Positions 22,537 to 34,560 of a DNA stretch of 64,000 nt are shown in pieces. This DNA comes from Microstegium vimineum (Eukaryota > Streptophyta > Magnoliopsida > Poales > Poaceae): NCBI GenBank assembly GCA_022036555.1, contig CM039123.1, positions 13,393,217-13,457,216 on the forward strand, in the 5' to 3' direction. A program made the position numbers and the translations under genes. Below the pieces are notes generated by a model, which saw only the letters and a list, made by a program, of their open reading frames with translations, ran no database searches and had not been told where the DNA came from. How positions within the stretch are numbered: the stretch's first letter is position 1; each line of letters opens with the position of its first letter.

Positions 22537-25500
22537 TGTAACGATCCACGATTTCCTCGAAGGAAAATCCACAGATTACAACATAATGTGATAGTCCCAG
22601 GAATACCAAGCTATCATATTATTATTATATAGTTGATACTACAGTCATACATCGTAAATTACAAGTTTACAAGTATTACAACTTAGAGATTCACACCCTA
22701 CTACAACACTCTACTAGCGGAAGACGCACGCGAAATGTTATCAGAGTAGAAGCAACGTGCCAGCGGGTGAAGGCTCCTCCTTCACAGCCAACCTTGAGCG
22801 TAGGATAAGACCACCTAAACCTCCGGATCCTTGTTGTTGTTGTCCTCGAAGATAGCATCCAAACCTGATAAATAACTTTCAGTACGATTTGTACTGGCCA
22901 CTGTTTCCCACCCTATGCTTTTCTTTTGCTTTGTGGAAAGTGGTATGCAAGGGGTAGAGAAGAGAAGCTATTTCTGGCTGTGGTTTTCCTATGCAAGTTC
23001 ATTATTATGTAATAATAATATAGTAGTAAGTTGTATATCAAATTTTAACACATTTCCCACACATCCATCCCATCCACACACATCTCACCACACACTCTCT
23101 CACACTCTTTAGGAGACAAGGACAACTCCCTCTCGTCCTTGTCTCAGCGGCTCACAACCGGATCCTACAAAACCCAGGGGGGAGAAAAGAAGGGACTCAT
23201 CTCTCTAAAGCAAGTGAGGCGTAGGTCACGAGATGTCCATAACCGGGGACACGACTATACGTATAGATCGATCAACTCTGCAAAGTGTGTACACCTGTAC
23301 CCACAAGATCGCCATCATCGACGCTGTACAACGCCTAGGCCGATAACGGGCTATCACCCGATCCAGAATGATACCCTCCTGCCACTCAGCCCTGGGGCTC
23401 CCCGGCGCACCGGCAAACTGAGACTGGGAGACGCAGCACCTGGCCACCGTGGTACTGTGCATCTAGGATGGTACGGGTCTCAACACTGGCACTACCCACC
23501 CTTATCACCTAACAATCTGGCAGTAATGGCATCGCCCAAACCGATTGACATCTGCACCCCGCCCATTCAGAGACGAGTGGTGTGCACGAAAGGCTCATGG
23601 TTCCGTTTTCCCTTGCTCTTCCAGATCCTAGGTGGGATCAGACAGGTCATCTCCTCAATCGGGGTACTCCCCCGTGCCATCACAGCACCTCTATCCCGGG
23701 GCTCGCCCCGGGATCTCCTCAAAAACACATGTACCCGCCAGAAGTACCTCACGTGGGGATGCCCAGGTCGCACCCCCGGCAAGACTTGTCCCACAAACTC
23801 GTCGTAGGGCCTATCTGATCGACTCAACCCTCACCACACACCCAAGACACACGCCAAGATCTTCCCAGTTATTATCATTATACCGACACACAGTGCCTAG
23901 CCACTCATAAACAATCCTCCACTCAGCATCACATCAATGACATAATGCAAAGTAGAAGTAAGCAGCGAGCAAGTAAGTAAAGCGGGTGTGCAGGGGTAAG
24001 GTTGCGACAAGGTATAGGCTTTCTAAGCAATCTACCATGCAACCTATCAGTTTAATTGCAGAAAGTAAAGCACTAGCATCTATGTTATGCATGTCTAATA
24101 GGATTCTAAGAGGTTGGGTGGGACGTGGCACCTGTTTGTTATAGATCCATAGTCATCCACATCATGTAGCTGCTCATGCCTCCTGCCTCCAATGGATCAC
24201 CGGTCCGATCAACATCGCCCTCGATGCAATTACCTCGACATAGCGACAAACAAGGCAGAAAACAATCAATCTCTAACCAAGATCCAAATCAAAAGGCAAC
24301 GACACAAAAAGAGCAACTAACAACAAAAGATACCAAAAGACTTAGCCCTCGCGGTGGTTGTCCGCTTTCCTCGGGCTCAAAATAAAACACGAGTGGTTGT
24401 CTGTTAAGCATAAGCTCGAGTCACAACCCCGAAATAGTCACACTTCCCGGGTTGATAGTGTCAACCTGTATGACTTCAAGAGAAATGGGGCCTAGACCCT
24501 AGCTTAACTTAAACATACACCACGGCTTGTAGTCTTTCGATCCGGGTGTCATGGAAATTGACAGGAACCGAAAGATTGCAAGCGAGAGAGGAAGACAAAC
24601 ACATCAGGATTCGCCTTTGTAGCCTTAAACCCCCCACAAGTCACAACTAAGCACGGACAAGAAAGAACGAACGACAACGCAAGATCAAGAGTTGTGACTT
24701 GGTCCCATAGGCTTTGACTTGCACGCCATGGAAATCGACACAAGCAAAAGAGAATGGGACAAGAGAAACAGGGGAAGGGGTTGGCTAGGCCATCCATATC
24801 ATGTCCTTGGTAAGGATAGTTTTCTGACGGTCGATCGTGTTGGAATATGCCCTAGAGCTAATCATGTAGATGATTATATTCCGGTTGTATCCATGATTAA
24901 TAAAGTGTTCTGAGAATATCCATTATAGACAACTAGTATTGATCGACAATTATGTGAATTGTTTGTGGAACTCAATTACCTGAATGGTTATTCTAAAAGT
25001 TGTCCCTGGTCGGCATTCTTGTAAGAGCACACTTGAATATTAGACCAGCACATGTATTAGTTGATGGCTATGTTTCACAAGTCATAGACATGGAGATGTC
25101 AAACTAATAATGTGGGCACATGTGAGACATGTAGGCTGGACTGACCCAACAAGAGAAAGTCTCTATTCATGTCATGTACGTTATGTCCTTAGACCTGAGA
25201 TTGTGGTATGTACTCAAGATGTGAAACGATCTACTTAGAGACTATCAAACGCTACTCTGTTATTGGGTAGTTATAAAGGTGGTCCTTGGGTGGTTGGGAA
25301 ACATGCTCTGAGACATAGACAATCAAGATGGAATTTGCCCCTCTCTTCGTGAGAGAGATATCACTGGATCACTCATGTGATTGGATCAACAAATGCATGG
25401 CCGTGCTTGGGTTAAGTGTTAACCCACGAGTTGAACCATATATCGAGTGGCAAAGGGAATAACTTGTATATGGTCATAGTGGTTCGTCTGATATGATCAT

Positions 25501-28500
25501 AGCATATACATAGGAGTTGACACGTCTTGCTAGAGGCCGCTATCAACTATTGGTCGAGTAAGAGTACTTGGGCCATGTCTATGTATGCGTGAGCCCATAG
25601 GGTCGCACGCTTAAGGGGCTGGAAGCCTAATTCGGGTTGGACCCGAATTAGACTAGGTTTAGGGTTTCTAATGGGCCTCCACCGTGGGAGCTCGTTAGGA
25701 CGCCTATATAAGCAAGGGGTGGGCGCGGGGCAAATCGATCCACGCCTTTTGGCAGCCGCCATCACCTCCCCACGCTCGCGCCTTTTGCTCCTCGCGGACC
25801 TAGCAGTCCGGAGGCGCAACGCTTCCTCCCTGCACGTGTGGGATTCCTCGGAGGTGCTGCATCTGGAGCACAAGGACGAACCGCGCGAAGCGGACGTTGA
25901 GACGGACGAAGAGATGCTATGGTCTAGGTGGTACAAGCATACAAGGTGGGTAAGACAAAGAGAAGCAAAGGAGGTAAAGTCCGATGGTCATTGCGAGACA
26001 ACTCACAGCCATAAACTCTACCTACATGAGTTGGCTTCCGAAGCTACCACGATAGTCATCCCCTAGTTCGGCTCTAGTGGACTAGGTCATGTGAGACTCA
26101 CCATGTGCGGGTAGGAAGCGCACCGTTGTCGAGTCCACAATAGCCATGCCCTAGGGCCGAATAGGGTCTCTAACGACGGTAGTTCTACGGGGCCAACAAG
26201 AAACGAGAGAAGGGATCGTGCTTGGCGTTACGGCCATAGCAGGACGAACCCACGACCAAAACGACCAAAACACATCGCTTCTCTACCGGCTTGAAGGCTC
26301 GGTCCACAGAGACAAATAGAATACCACAACACAAGAGCCAATACACAAACCACACACGGGAAATCCAAACGACACAAGTCGAATACAGAGTGGCACATAT
26401 CCATAGCACAAGAGGGATAGATAGACAAATAGATTGGCACAAAGGCATGACACAGGCATAGATAGATATCAAGTATAGATGAAGTGTGACATGTATGGAT
26501 GATGTTGCAACATGTATGAATTAAATGGGAATGGAATACAAGGGTTTTGCCAACGTCGTCCACGACGTCGGCGAGGGTTCCGAAGGCTCGACCTTGAAGG
26601 TGGAACGACGACGGGTTGCTGCGAGGCTCCGACGGGACATCCGGGACAGGCACAGACACACCATCCTGCAACCGAAAAGACCACGACATGAAGGCTGGAC
26701 AGAATGGTAGGCGGGCAGGGGGACGTCAGAGCTTCGCCATCTGGTGCAGTAGGTTCACGGCCTCCCTGTGACGGTGCAGAACCATGGCACGAAGGCCGGT
26801 TTCAGGCAAAGATTGCCACACAGGGAGAGACAGAAAAACAGCAGTACGGCTCACTGCAGCTCACCGTCGATGGAGGGCTTTGGCAGGGTCCAGTGATCAG
26901 GCGGCAGCGTCGGCGGAGGGGTTGGACGTGGTACCGCTGCGACGACGTGGACGATGTCGTGGCCGTGGCCGTGGTGAGGGAGGTCGGCTCTGGGGCAGCG
27001 GCTGGTCAGGGGGTGTAGGAGCTTCGGTAGATGGCTTGGCGAGGTCGTCGCCACCTTGTAGCAGTGACGAACGCGGCACGACGGCCACACTCAGACAACA
27101 ACCATGGCGACAGGAGAAAAAAGTGGGGTCTTTGGTAGTCGAGGCTCACCGGGGTGGCTGCTGTACTTCAGCACAGTGGAGTAGGGTGGGCGTGGCCGGT
27201 AGAGCTCGGTGAAGAGCCGAGAGGCCGTCGAGGACGCCAAGGCCACGACGTCAGGGTGCCAGCGCGTGCGGTCGACGTCGCGGTCATGGACACCCGCTGC
27301 TTGTCCCCTCCGTGGCTACCCACAGCAGCAGTACAGCGGAGGCCGACGAGAATGCCCGGCGTCAGGGCATGGCGAGGCCAGCGACCAACCGGGGTTGATG
27401 TAGTCGACTCCGGTCGGCACAGCTACGTCGAGGACGAGGCAGGAGCGCCGGGTGGAGGACCAGTTGCGGTGGCGATGTCGTAGTGCGACGTCGCGGTGAG
27501 GCATGGTAGGGCTCTAGCAGGTGCCGTTCGCAGGGGAGGAAGCCATGGCGGGTCATGGCCGGCTCGACGAGGTGGTGGGATCGTCGTGGAGCGACGACGT
27601 CGTGGCGGTGCCAGCAGCAGCACGCGACCATGCCGGGCGCAGCCGGCGCAGAGGTAGAGCGGGACCACGGCGTCGGGGTGGCGTGTCCAGTTGGATGGCC
27701 GAGGCAGGGAGGCGGTTCGTCGCAGCAGGGTCGCCGTAGAGGGCGGCGCGGCTCGGCGAGGCGCAACAGAGGTGGCCGGAGGGAGGAAGTAAGCATGGGA
27801 AGGCGACGGCTTGGGGGAGGAAGACGAGGGGAGCGGCGGCTGTTGCGGCTTAAATAGCAGAGCAAGCTAGGGTTCTGGAGCGCTCCGGCAATCCTCGGCG
27901 TCCGTTGCGGAAGCTGGGGCGTGGGGTGAGTCGAGGCAGCAGGCGCGCCTGCGTCTACGTGAGTCGCGGTGTGGCACGACGCAGAGAGGGGAGGGCGCTT
28001 GCGCGGCAGCGAGTGGGGGACGACTGAGGCGCGGGGCATCGTGCGCGTCGTGGGGCGCGTGCGCGTGCGTGCCCTCCTGGCGGCGGTGGCTAGGAGGCAG
28101 GGGTGGGATGCCCCTTAGGGTTTGGGGGGGGGTAGGGGTGCGCTAGCTGGGTTTGTGGGCTTTGCGCAGGGAGGAGGCTGGCTGGGCTGCACGTAGGCTG
28201 GCCGGCTGGGCCTGTGCGTGGGGTGACCGGCTGGGCCTGTGCATGTGGTCGGGCCGAGGGCAGTGGAGAAAAAGGGAGGGAGGATATATGGTTTTTCTTT
28301 TTATGGTTTGAATTCTAGATGAATTCAAATGAGATTCTTGAGAGGAAGATGAAAGGAGCGAATGAAATGAAAATATATCCCTTTCATGAGTCAATGGATT
28401 TGGGACAAATTCACCGAGGATTTGACTCACGGAACTCGAAAGAGATTTAAGAGATATTTGACATATATATTTACACACACACACATTTATATATGTCCAA

Positions 28501-28938
28501 GAAGGGTTTTGTGTGGAAAGGAAGTTTTGGGAGAAACCTCAAAAGATCTTGAGAGAAAATCAAGGGAACTTCGATATAGATTTGGAAAAGGATTCCTATG
28601 TATTGAATTGGATCCAAGGTGGGGTTTGGAATAAACCCTTTCATGAGTCAAAGGTTTTGACAAGAGTCCAAAAGGGGATTTAACTCGGAATTGAAAGAGG
28701 TTAAAAGATATCAGATAGGAAGTTGCCATGGATCGTGCACTCCAAAACTCCAATGAAAACTCAACACGAGAACAAAGGCACACGTCTACAATCAAATCTA
28801 CATGCAATGCCACGTTTTATCGGTAAGCTTTGGTAAGTTAGCTTCGGTTTTTACCTAGCAACTACATGCTTCACACGTTGCAAGAAAAGTTTTTGAAAGT
28901 TCGGATTTTTGGTTGTTAGAAAAACCCGGGTTGTTACA
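22537..28938. mobile_element. 6.4-kb nested insertion, probable long solo LTR (gypsy type)
   Basis: The insertion starts TGTAACGATCCACG and ends GGGTTGTTACA. AGATT on both sides (22532-22536 and 28939-28943) is a perfect 5-bp target duplication. Removing it rejoins the copia reverse transcriptase in frame across the site. TG...CA ends plus a 5-bp duplication mean an LTR-retrotransposon event. I find no second copy of the ends, no tRNA primer site and no gag-pol inside, so a solo LTR of about 5 kb (after subtracting the LTR at 24838-26198) is the simplest reading. A large non-coding derivative is the alternative. Open frames in the GC-rich part (26.5-28.1 kb) look like chance frames. Confidence 0.75.
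24838..26198 (+). mobile_element. Copia-type LTR nested in the solo LTR
   Basis: This segment starts TGTTGGAATATGCCCTAGAG, a start I associate with a common grass copia LTR. It ends with the complementary CCAACA at 26193-26198, about 1.36 kb in all. A TATA-like CTATATAAGC lies near 25704. No second LTR or internal domain is seen. The 5-bp flanks (GATCG left, AGAAA right) do not match, so it is an old solo LTR or a recombined end. Confidence 0.65.
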
Positions 28939-28943
28939 AGATT

Positions 28944-29740
28944 AGATCCGAAGATCAATATGTCATCAACATAGGACACAAAATAACAGTCTCACCCCCA
29001 CCATACTGATAATACACACACGTGTCAGACTCATTCATTGCAAATCCAGCAGTTGTGAGAGTATTATCAAATTTTCCATGCCATTACTTAGGTGCTTGTT
29101 TTAGGCCATATAATGACTTTAACAACCTGCACACCTTGTTCTCTTGACCATCTGCAATGAAGCCCTCTGACTGATCCATATAGATCTCCTCATCTAACTC
29201 TCCATTTAGGAAATCTGTCTTTACATCCATCTGATGAATGATAAGACCAAATGGGGCTACCGCAACAATCAAAGTGCGGATTGTAGTCAATCGAGCAACT
29301 GGTGAAAAGGTGTTAAAGAAATCTTCACCCTCTTTCTGGGTATATCCTTTGGCCACAAGTCTTGCCTTGTACCTCTCAATAGTACCATCAGGCCTAAGCT
29401 TTTTTTTGAAGATCCATTTGCAACCTATGGGTTGACAACCATATGGACGATCAACGACCTCCCATGTTCCATTAGACATAATAGAATCCATCTCACTCCT
29501 TACTGCTTTCTTCCATAAGTCAGCATCAGGAGAGGAATATGCCTCTCTAATGGTGGTTGGATTGTCTTCCACAAGGTACACTATAAAGTCATTACCAAAG
29601 GATTTTGCAGCCCTAGGTCTCTTGCTCTTTCGAGTGACTATAGTGTCATCTTCCTCAGGGATGTGCACATGAGAATCATCAACATGATCTATAGAAATAG
29701 ACAGTTCTTTCTCATGGGGAATTATAGTCTCATGCTTATT
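28944..29740 (-). pseudogene. Copia reverse transcriptase, N-terminal part
   Basis: The minus strand encodes the start of reverse transcriptase: WKKAVRSEMDSIMSNGTWEV, GCKWIFKKKLRPDGTIERYK, ARLVAKGYTQKEGEDF and NKVCRLLKSLYGLKQAPK. A TAA stop then replaces an expected glutamine near 29084. Farther on, the catalytic YVDD region (about 28960-28985) is one base out of frame. The rest of the domain continues at 22536 beyond the nested insertion. Confidence 0.92.
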
Positions 29741-29842
29741 TCACTAGGTGTATTTTCTATGGGAAACTCATTCTCAAAAATGTAGCGTCTCTTGATTCCA
29801 TGATAGTATCAACATACATATCAGACACATCAGATTTTATAA

Positions 29843-31060
29843 TTAAGAACCTATATCCAGTGCTGTGAAGGAATAACCAATAAAAATACAATCAACAGTT
29901 TTAAGCCCAAGTTTACGCTTCTTGTTGATTGACACATTCACCTTTGCCAAACATCCCCAAGTGCGCAAATATGAGAGATTTAATATCCTATTTTCCCATT
30001 CCTCGAATGGTGTGATCTCTTTGTTCTTTGCTAGAACTCTGTTCAGGACATGACATGCTGTCAATATCGCCTCACCCCACCATTCCTTGGATAATCCCGC
30101 TGTACTCAACATGACATTCATCAAGTCTGTTAGAGTGCGGTTTTTCCGTTTGGCAATCCCATTGGATTGTGGTGAGAACGGCAGTGTCCTCTCATGAACA
30201 ATATCATGTTCCATGCAGAACTCATCGAACACATTAGAGAAATATTCTCCACCTAGATCGGACCTTAACCGTTTTATTTTCCTTTCAAGTTGGTTCCCAA
30301 CTTCAGCTTTATAGGCCTTAAAATAATTAAACGATTCATCTTTTGTTTTTAATAGATACACATAGCAAAATCTCGAAGAGTCATCTATAAAAGTGAGAAA
30401 GTATCTTTTACCGCCTTTAGTCAAAATTCCATTCATCTCCCACAGATCAAAATGAACAAGTTCTAGAGGTGCCAAAATCCTCGCCTCAGCAGCCTTGTGG
30501 GGCTTGCGGGGTTGTTTTGATTCAACACAAACATGACACTTAGACTTTTTGACCAAGTTAAATTTAGGAATTAAATTCAGATTTGCTAACCGCATAAGAC
30601 AACCAAAACTTGCATGACAGAAGCGTGAATGCCATAAATCCGACTCATTAGAAATATTAACAAAATTCACCATCTTATTACACATATCATGCAAAGATAA
30701 GCGAAACAGACCTCCGCAATCATATCCTTTATCCACAAAAGTACCATATTTCGACACAACACATTTATTCGACTCAAGGACAACTTTATAGCCATCTCGA
30801 CATAGCATAAAAGTGCTAACAAGATTCTTCTTGATGGAGGGCACATGCTGCATGCTCTTCAATGGCACCGTCTTTTCCGAAGTAAACTTCAGAATGACCG
30901 TACCAACACCAAGAACATGAGCACGTGACCCATTTCCCATCAACAAGGCGCCAAACCTCCCGACCTGGTAAGTGGAGGACAAGGAAACATCAGCACACAC
31001 ATGTATATTTGCACCACTGTCCATCCACCACTCTGGTAAACTACAAACTGAGAGAACAAA
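29843..31060 (-). pseudogene. Copia protease end, GAG-pre-integrase and integrase
   Basis: A long open stretch contains the aspartic-protease-type motif WMDSGANIHVCAD. The integrase zinc-binding HHCC region follows (LWHSRFCHAS ... CHVC). The integrase core shows HFDLWEMNG, FIDDSSRFCYVYL and RSDLGGEYFSN, consistent with the catalytic D,D,E residues. SPQSNGIAKRKNRTL and LRTWGCLAKV follow. This is the best-preserved part of the element. The frame ends near 29843 before the reverse transcriptase. Confidence 0.93.
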
Positions 31061-31099
31061 TGGTAAGGAATTACTATACCCAGATGTTTCTCCTGTAGT

Positions 31100-31973
31100 C
31101 TCAGTAGTGACAACATTTGTTGTTTTCTTTTCCTGCTTGAACTTGCGATCTGGGCACTCACTTGCCTAATGCTGTTCACTGCCACACACATAGCGGCCTC
31201 CAGTTCTCTTGTTGTTGCTGTTGTTCTTCTTTTTAAACTGTGTTGTTTGAACAGGCTTTGAGGTCTTCTCTTGCTTGTTCTGGTTTTTCTTATTTTTATT
31301 GAACTTGCGGAAATTAGAGTTTCTCTTCTGCACCATATTTGCAGTAGAGTTCTCAATATCTTTTCCATTGTCCTTTGCTCTAGCTCTCTCCTCAACATCA
31401 AGAGTACCAATGAGCTCTTCTACATTGAACTCTTGTCTCTTATGTTTAAGAGAGGTGCCAAAGTCCTTCCAAGAAGGTGGTAACTTGGCGATTATCCGCC
31501 AGCCACAAACTTGTCAGGCAAAGGACAAGGAAAAAGTTTAAATTCCTTTGCTAGTGCCTGAAACTCATGAGCCTGTTCTACTACCGATCAGTTCTCAACC
31601 ATGTGTAGTCATACAGCTGCTCCATGAGGTACAACTACAGCTTGCTACCAGCATCAGTCACTCCAAACTTTCCAACAAGTGCATCCCACAACTCTTTCCC
31701 TGTAGGAAGTATGATGTAGCTTTTCTGGAATTTTACATCAAGTGCGCTAATCACTGCACCTCGAAATAGGTTGTCATCAACCTTAAACCTAGCCTCATCT
31801 GCAGGAAGAAGGTTAGCAGGCTTGCCCTCAGCGGCATAAAAACATGACATTGCAATGAGCCACAATTCCATCTTAGCTTTCCATATCAAGAAGTTTTTAC
31901 CATCAAACAGATCAGTCTTTAACATGGAAGCAAAACCTATAACAGAAAAATGCCTATAATTAGGTTTTTGGAT
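31100..31973 (-). pseudogene. Copia gag with a broken zinc knuckle
   Basis: The minus strand encodes FASMLKTDLFDGKNFLIWKA and related gag sequence down to a basic stretch, then a CCHC-like knuckle (YVCGSEQH, stop, ASECPD). A TAG interrupts the knuckle near 31168. There is at least one more break near 31640. Gag codons reach to within a few bases of the 5' LTR at 31974. No initiator-tRNA primer-binding sequence (TGGTATCAGAGC type) is present between LTR and gag. Confidence 0.85.
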
Positions 31974-33048
31974 TGTTAGAATATTAGGCAATTTCCATGT
32001 CATTTTAATTCCGTAAATTAACATAATAATTATGACATATAAAAAATTATTTAAAGTTGAGATCATGACATCAACTGTATTCATAACAATATGAAACATG
32101 TTGATATCAAAAGCATGTAAACATGATATATATATATATAGCATAATGAAAAGACATGACATATATCTCTTAACAACAACGAACAGACTGCATATGAAAC
32201 GACTATACAGAACTACTGAAATGTAAACACAACAGCATATGAAACAACATGACATTAACATTGAAACAGACATGCAGAACAGAACTGCAGCATGAACAAT
32301 AAGCAGACATCTTACGAAACAACAAGACTAATCATATGAAACATACTCACAACAGCATATGAAACAGTATGGATGAACTACCGAAACATATATGAACTGT
32401 AGGATGAAAAATAGTGACGAGATGAAAAGAACATACCCACCCATTCGCGCATCCGAGGATCCCGATCCTTGTCCAACCTCCAAGGTCTCAAACGGCAAGG
32501 GCTCCGGAGGCACCTGCCCTCTCGCTTCTCTGTGCGCGCAGAGTTACGAGATGGGAACGCAAGTAGCAGCTGAACTGTGTTCTAGAAAAATGAGTTCGGA
32601 ACCGTTCCGAGTTGGAAGAGGAAGAGAATTTATCTCTCCCGCAAGGGAGGCCAAAAGGCCGCGCAAGCTCCTGTGCGCGGGAGACAGAGAGATGGGCATG
32701 CAGGGAGGCAGGCATGTGCATGAGAGGAGAGGGAGAGTTGCATGCATGCAAGTTACTAGAGGAAACTCCCTCAATTAATTGAAGGATGAAACTTCCATAA
32801 TCATGAAAGGATTAAACTCCTCCCATAATTATAGGAAGCTAAAAGGTAATACGTCACATCACGTGTACCTGCCTGTCTGCCTGCCTCGCCACACGCCATG
32901 CCCTGGTCCGAGCCCGTGCCCGTGCCCGTCCCGACCGGCGGTCCCTTGAACTTCCAATCCGGTACGAATAACAACGCACACAATACACACCATAGAGCTA
33001 TTGATTTATTGAATAAATAAATGGGTCTAACCCATAATAAATCCAACA
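31974..33048 (-). repeat. Copia 5' LTR
   Basis: This 1075-bp LTR is the 5' one in element orientation. It matches 20204-21537 closely except for the extra GC-rich segment in the latter and a small insertion near 32235-32260. Confidence 0.93.
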
Positions 33049-33851
33049 TGAATGGGGATCATCGTCCATGAAGTTTGTACAAATCATCCGAATCATCATG
33101 GTCCAAGGATGACCTGCCAATTTTGGAAGACTTTTCACCTTGTCTTAAATTTCGCTAATGACACTCCCTTTTGATAGACTTAACATCAGTGGCAATTTGA
33201 GATAAAAAATTGATTTTTGTGTCTTTCTATATAGATGTGTTTTAGGTGTCGATCAAGTGTTCTCTTTTACCTCCTTCCCACCAATCCTTCCTTGTCTACT
33301 CGTGAGCAATCAAGTGCTGGTGCAATGCTCGCCACCAAGCCATCTCCCCACCTGGCTTTCACCGTGGTGTCCCTGCCAATAGAAATGCTACCAATGGCCA
33401 CACTAACACTAATATTTTGGGTGTCGCCAATGTTTATCTTGGCTTCTTCAATGGACAAACATGATGTTCAACATTGCTCATGACGAATGGCACTGCATCT
33501 GGTTTAGCGCCGCCCCGTCATATTGCCAAGTTGCCAATCACTATCATGGGTCACTATATTATCCTATACCGCTCTTCCTCTAATCCCAAATATGATATGA
33601 AGACTTTATGAAGCCAATACCTCGAACTCCAAACCCTAGCTAAACCCTTGCTAGAGATCTTGACCACTCACCTGAGATGGCGGACCTAAATGTGTAGATC
33701 AGATGGTGGGACTTCATCACTGGCATAATTGTGTCTGCAAATCAGATGGTGGTGGCATATCAAACACTTGTTTTCTACTATTTTTCTAAGTTTTTTCTAT
33801 TTGAATCAACATCAAAATTTTCCACACGACATTCTATTCTTTATCTTCACT
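33049..33851. other. Spacer between copia and CACTA elements, nothing recognised
   Basis: Mixed composition. I recognise no protein motif, RNA gene or element end here. Confidence 0.5.
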
Positions 33852-33904
33852 CACTACGTCAAAACTGATTTTGCACAGCGTTGCAAAAATGGCCTCCGTG
33901 GTGG

Positions 33905-34085
33905 ACACCCTTCCTGCCTGCCACGGTTAATCCCTGCACCGGCTCTGCTTGGCCGGCAGCCAAAGCGCCCGCTGCGGTTAACAATTTACCGCAATGGGCG
34001 GCATAATGTGCCCGCTGCGGTTAATGTGTTTACCGCAGCGGTCACGTTAGGGCGACCGCTACGGTTAATCATTGTTAACCCAAGG
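33905..34085. promoter_or_regulatory. CACTA-1 left sub-terminal repeats
   Basis: Several direct and inverted copies of a 10-15 bp motif (GCCCGCTGCGGTTAA / TTACCGCAGCGG) lie between the left end and the first gene. In En/Spm such sub-terminal repeats are binding sites for TnpA and overlap the promoter. The same role is inferred here. Confidence 0.8.
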
Positions 34086-34560
34086 TATTTTCTTTTATAT
34101 AATGCTACAGTTCGACCTTCTTCTTCCTCAAGTCTTCTCTCTTCCAAACTCATGAGGGGAGAGGCTTTGCCCGAATTTTTGACCTAACCATTGGATTGAG
34201 GTTTTGGGTGTTGTTTTGGAGAAAGAGGACATCATAAGAGGTATTTAAAAGGTTCCCATGGTCTCTTTTCTCCTTTTTCCTTGCTTTTTGACCTTTTTGG
34301 ATCTAGATCTAGTTTCATGGAGGAAGGAGAGAAGCTTAAGTTTTTTATCTAGAATCTTAATATTAGGTGCCTAAAAGCTTTTAGAGGGTTCCCATGCTCT
34401 CTTCTCTCTCTTTTCCTTGCCTTTTGAGCTCTCTAGCTATAGATGTAGATATAGATCTAGATTAACGGATGAAAGAGAAAGCTTGTGTCTTTTTTATCTA
34501 GTTTCATAATATTATATGCCTAAAAGCTTTTGTTGTTGATGTGTACGGTTTGCAGGCAAT

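Larger units (their letters stand above)
20204..33048 (-). mobile_element. Ty1/copia LTR retrotransposon, split by a nested insertion
   Basis: Two direct LTRs (20204-21537 and 31974-33048) begin TGTTAGAATATTAGG and end AATCCAACA. Flanks TAAAT and TGAAT are a likely 5-bp duplication with one mismatch. Read on the minus strand the order is gag, zinc knuckle, protease region, integrase, reverse transcriptase, RNase H, which is the copia order. A purine tract (GGTGGAGAT) sits directly beside the 3' LTR at 21538. The body is cut at 22537-28938 by a later insertion, so the element itself is about 6.4 kb. In-frame stops in gag, reverse transcriptase and RNase H make it defective. Confidence 0.95.

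Noticed and set aside
23139..28039. Several open frames of 100-225 codons in the nested insertion, e.g. 23139-23807 and 27362-28039
   Set aside because: They overlap on both strands, follow GC bias, show no domain or splice logic, and lie inside a probable solo LTR.
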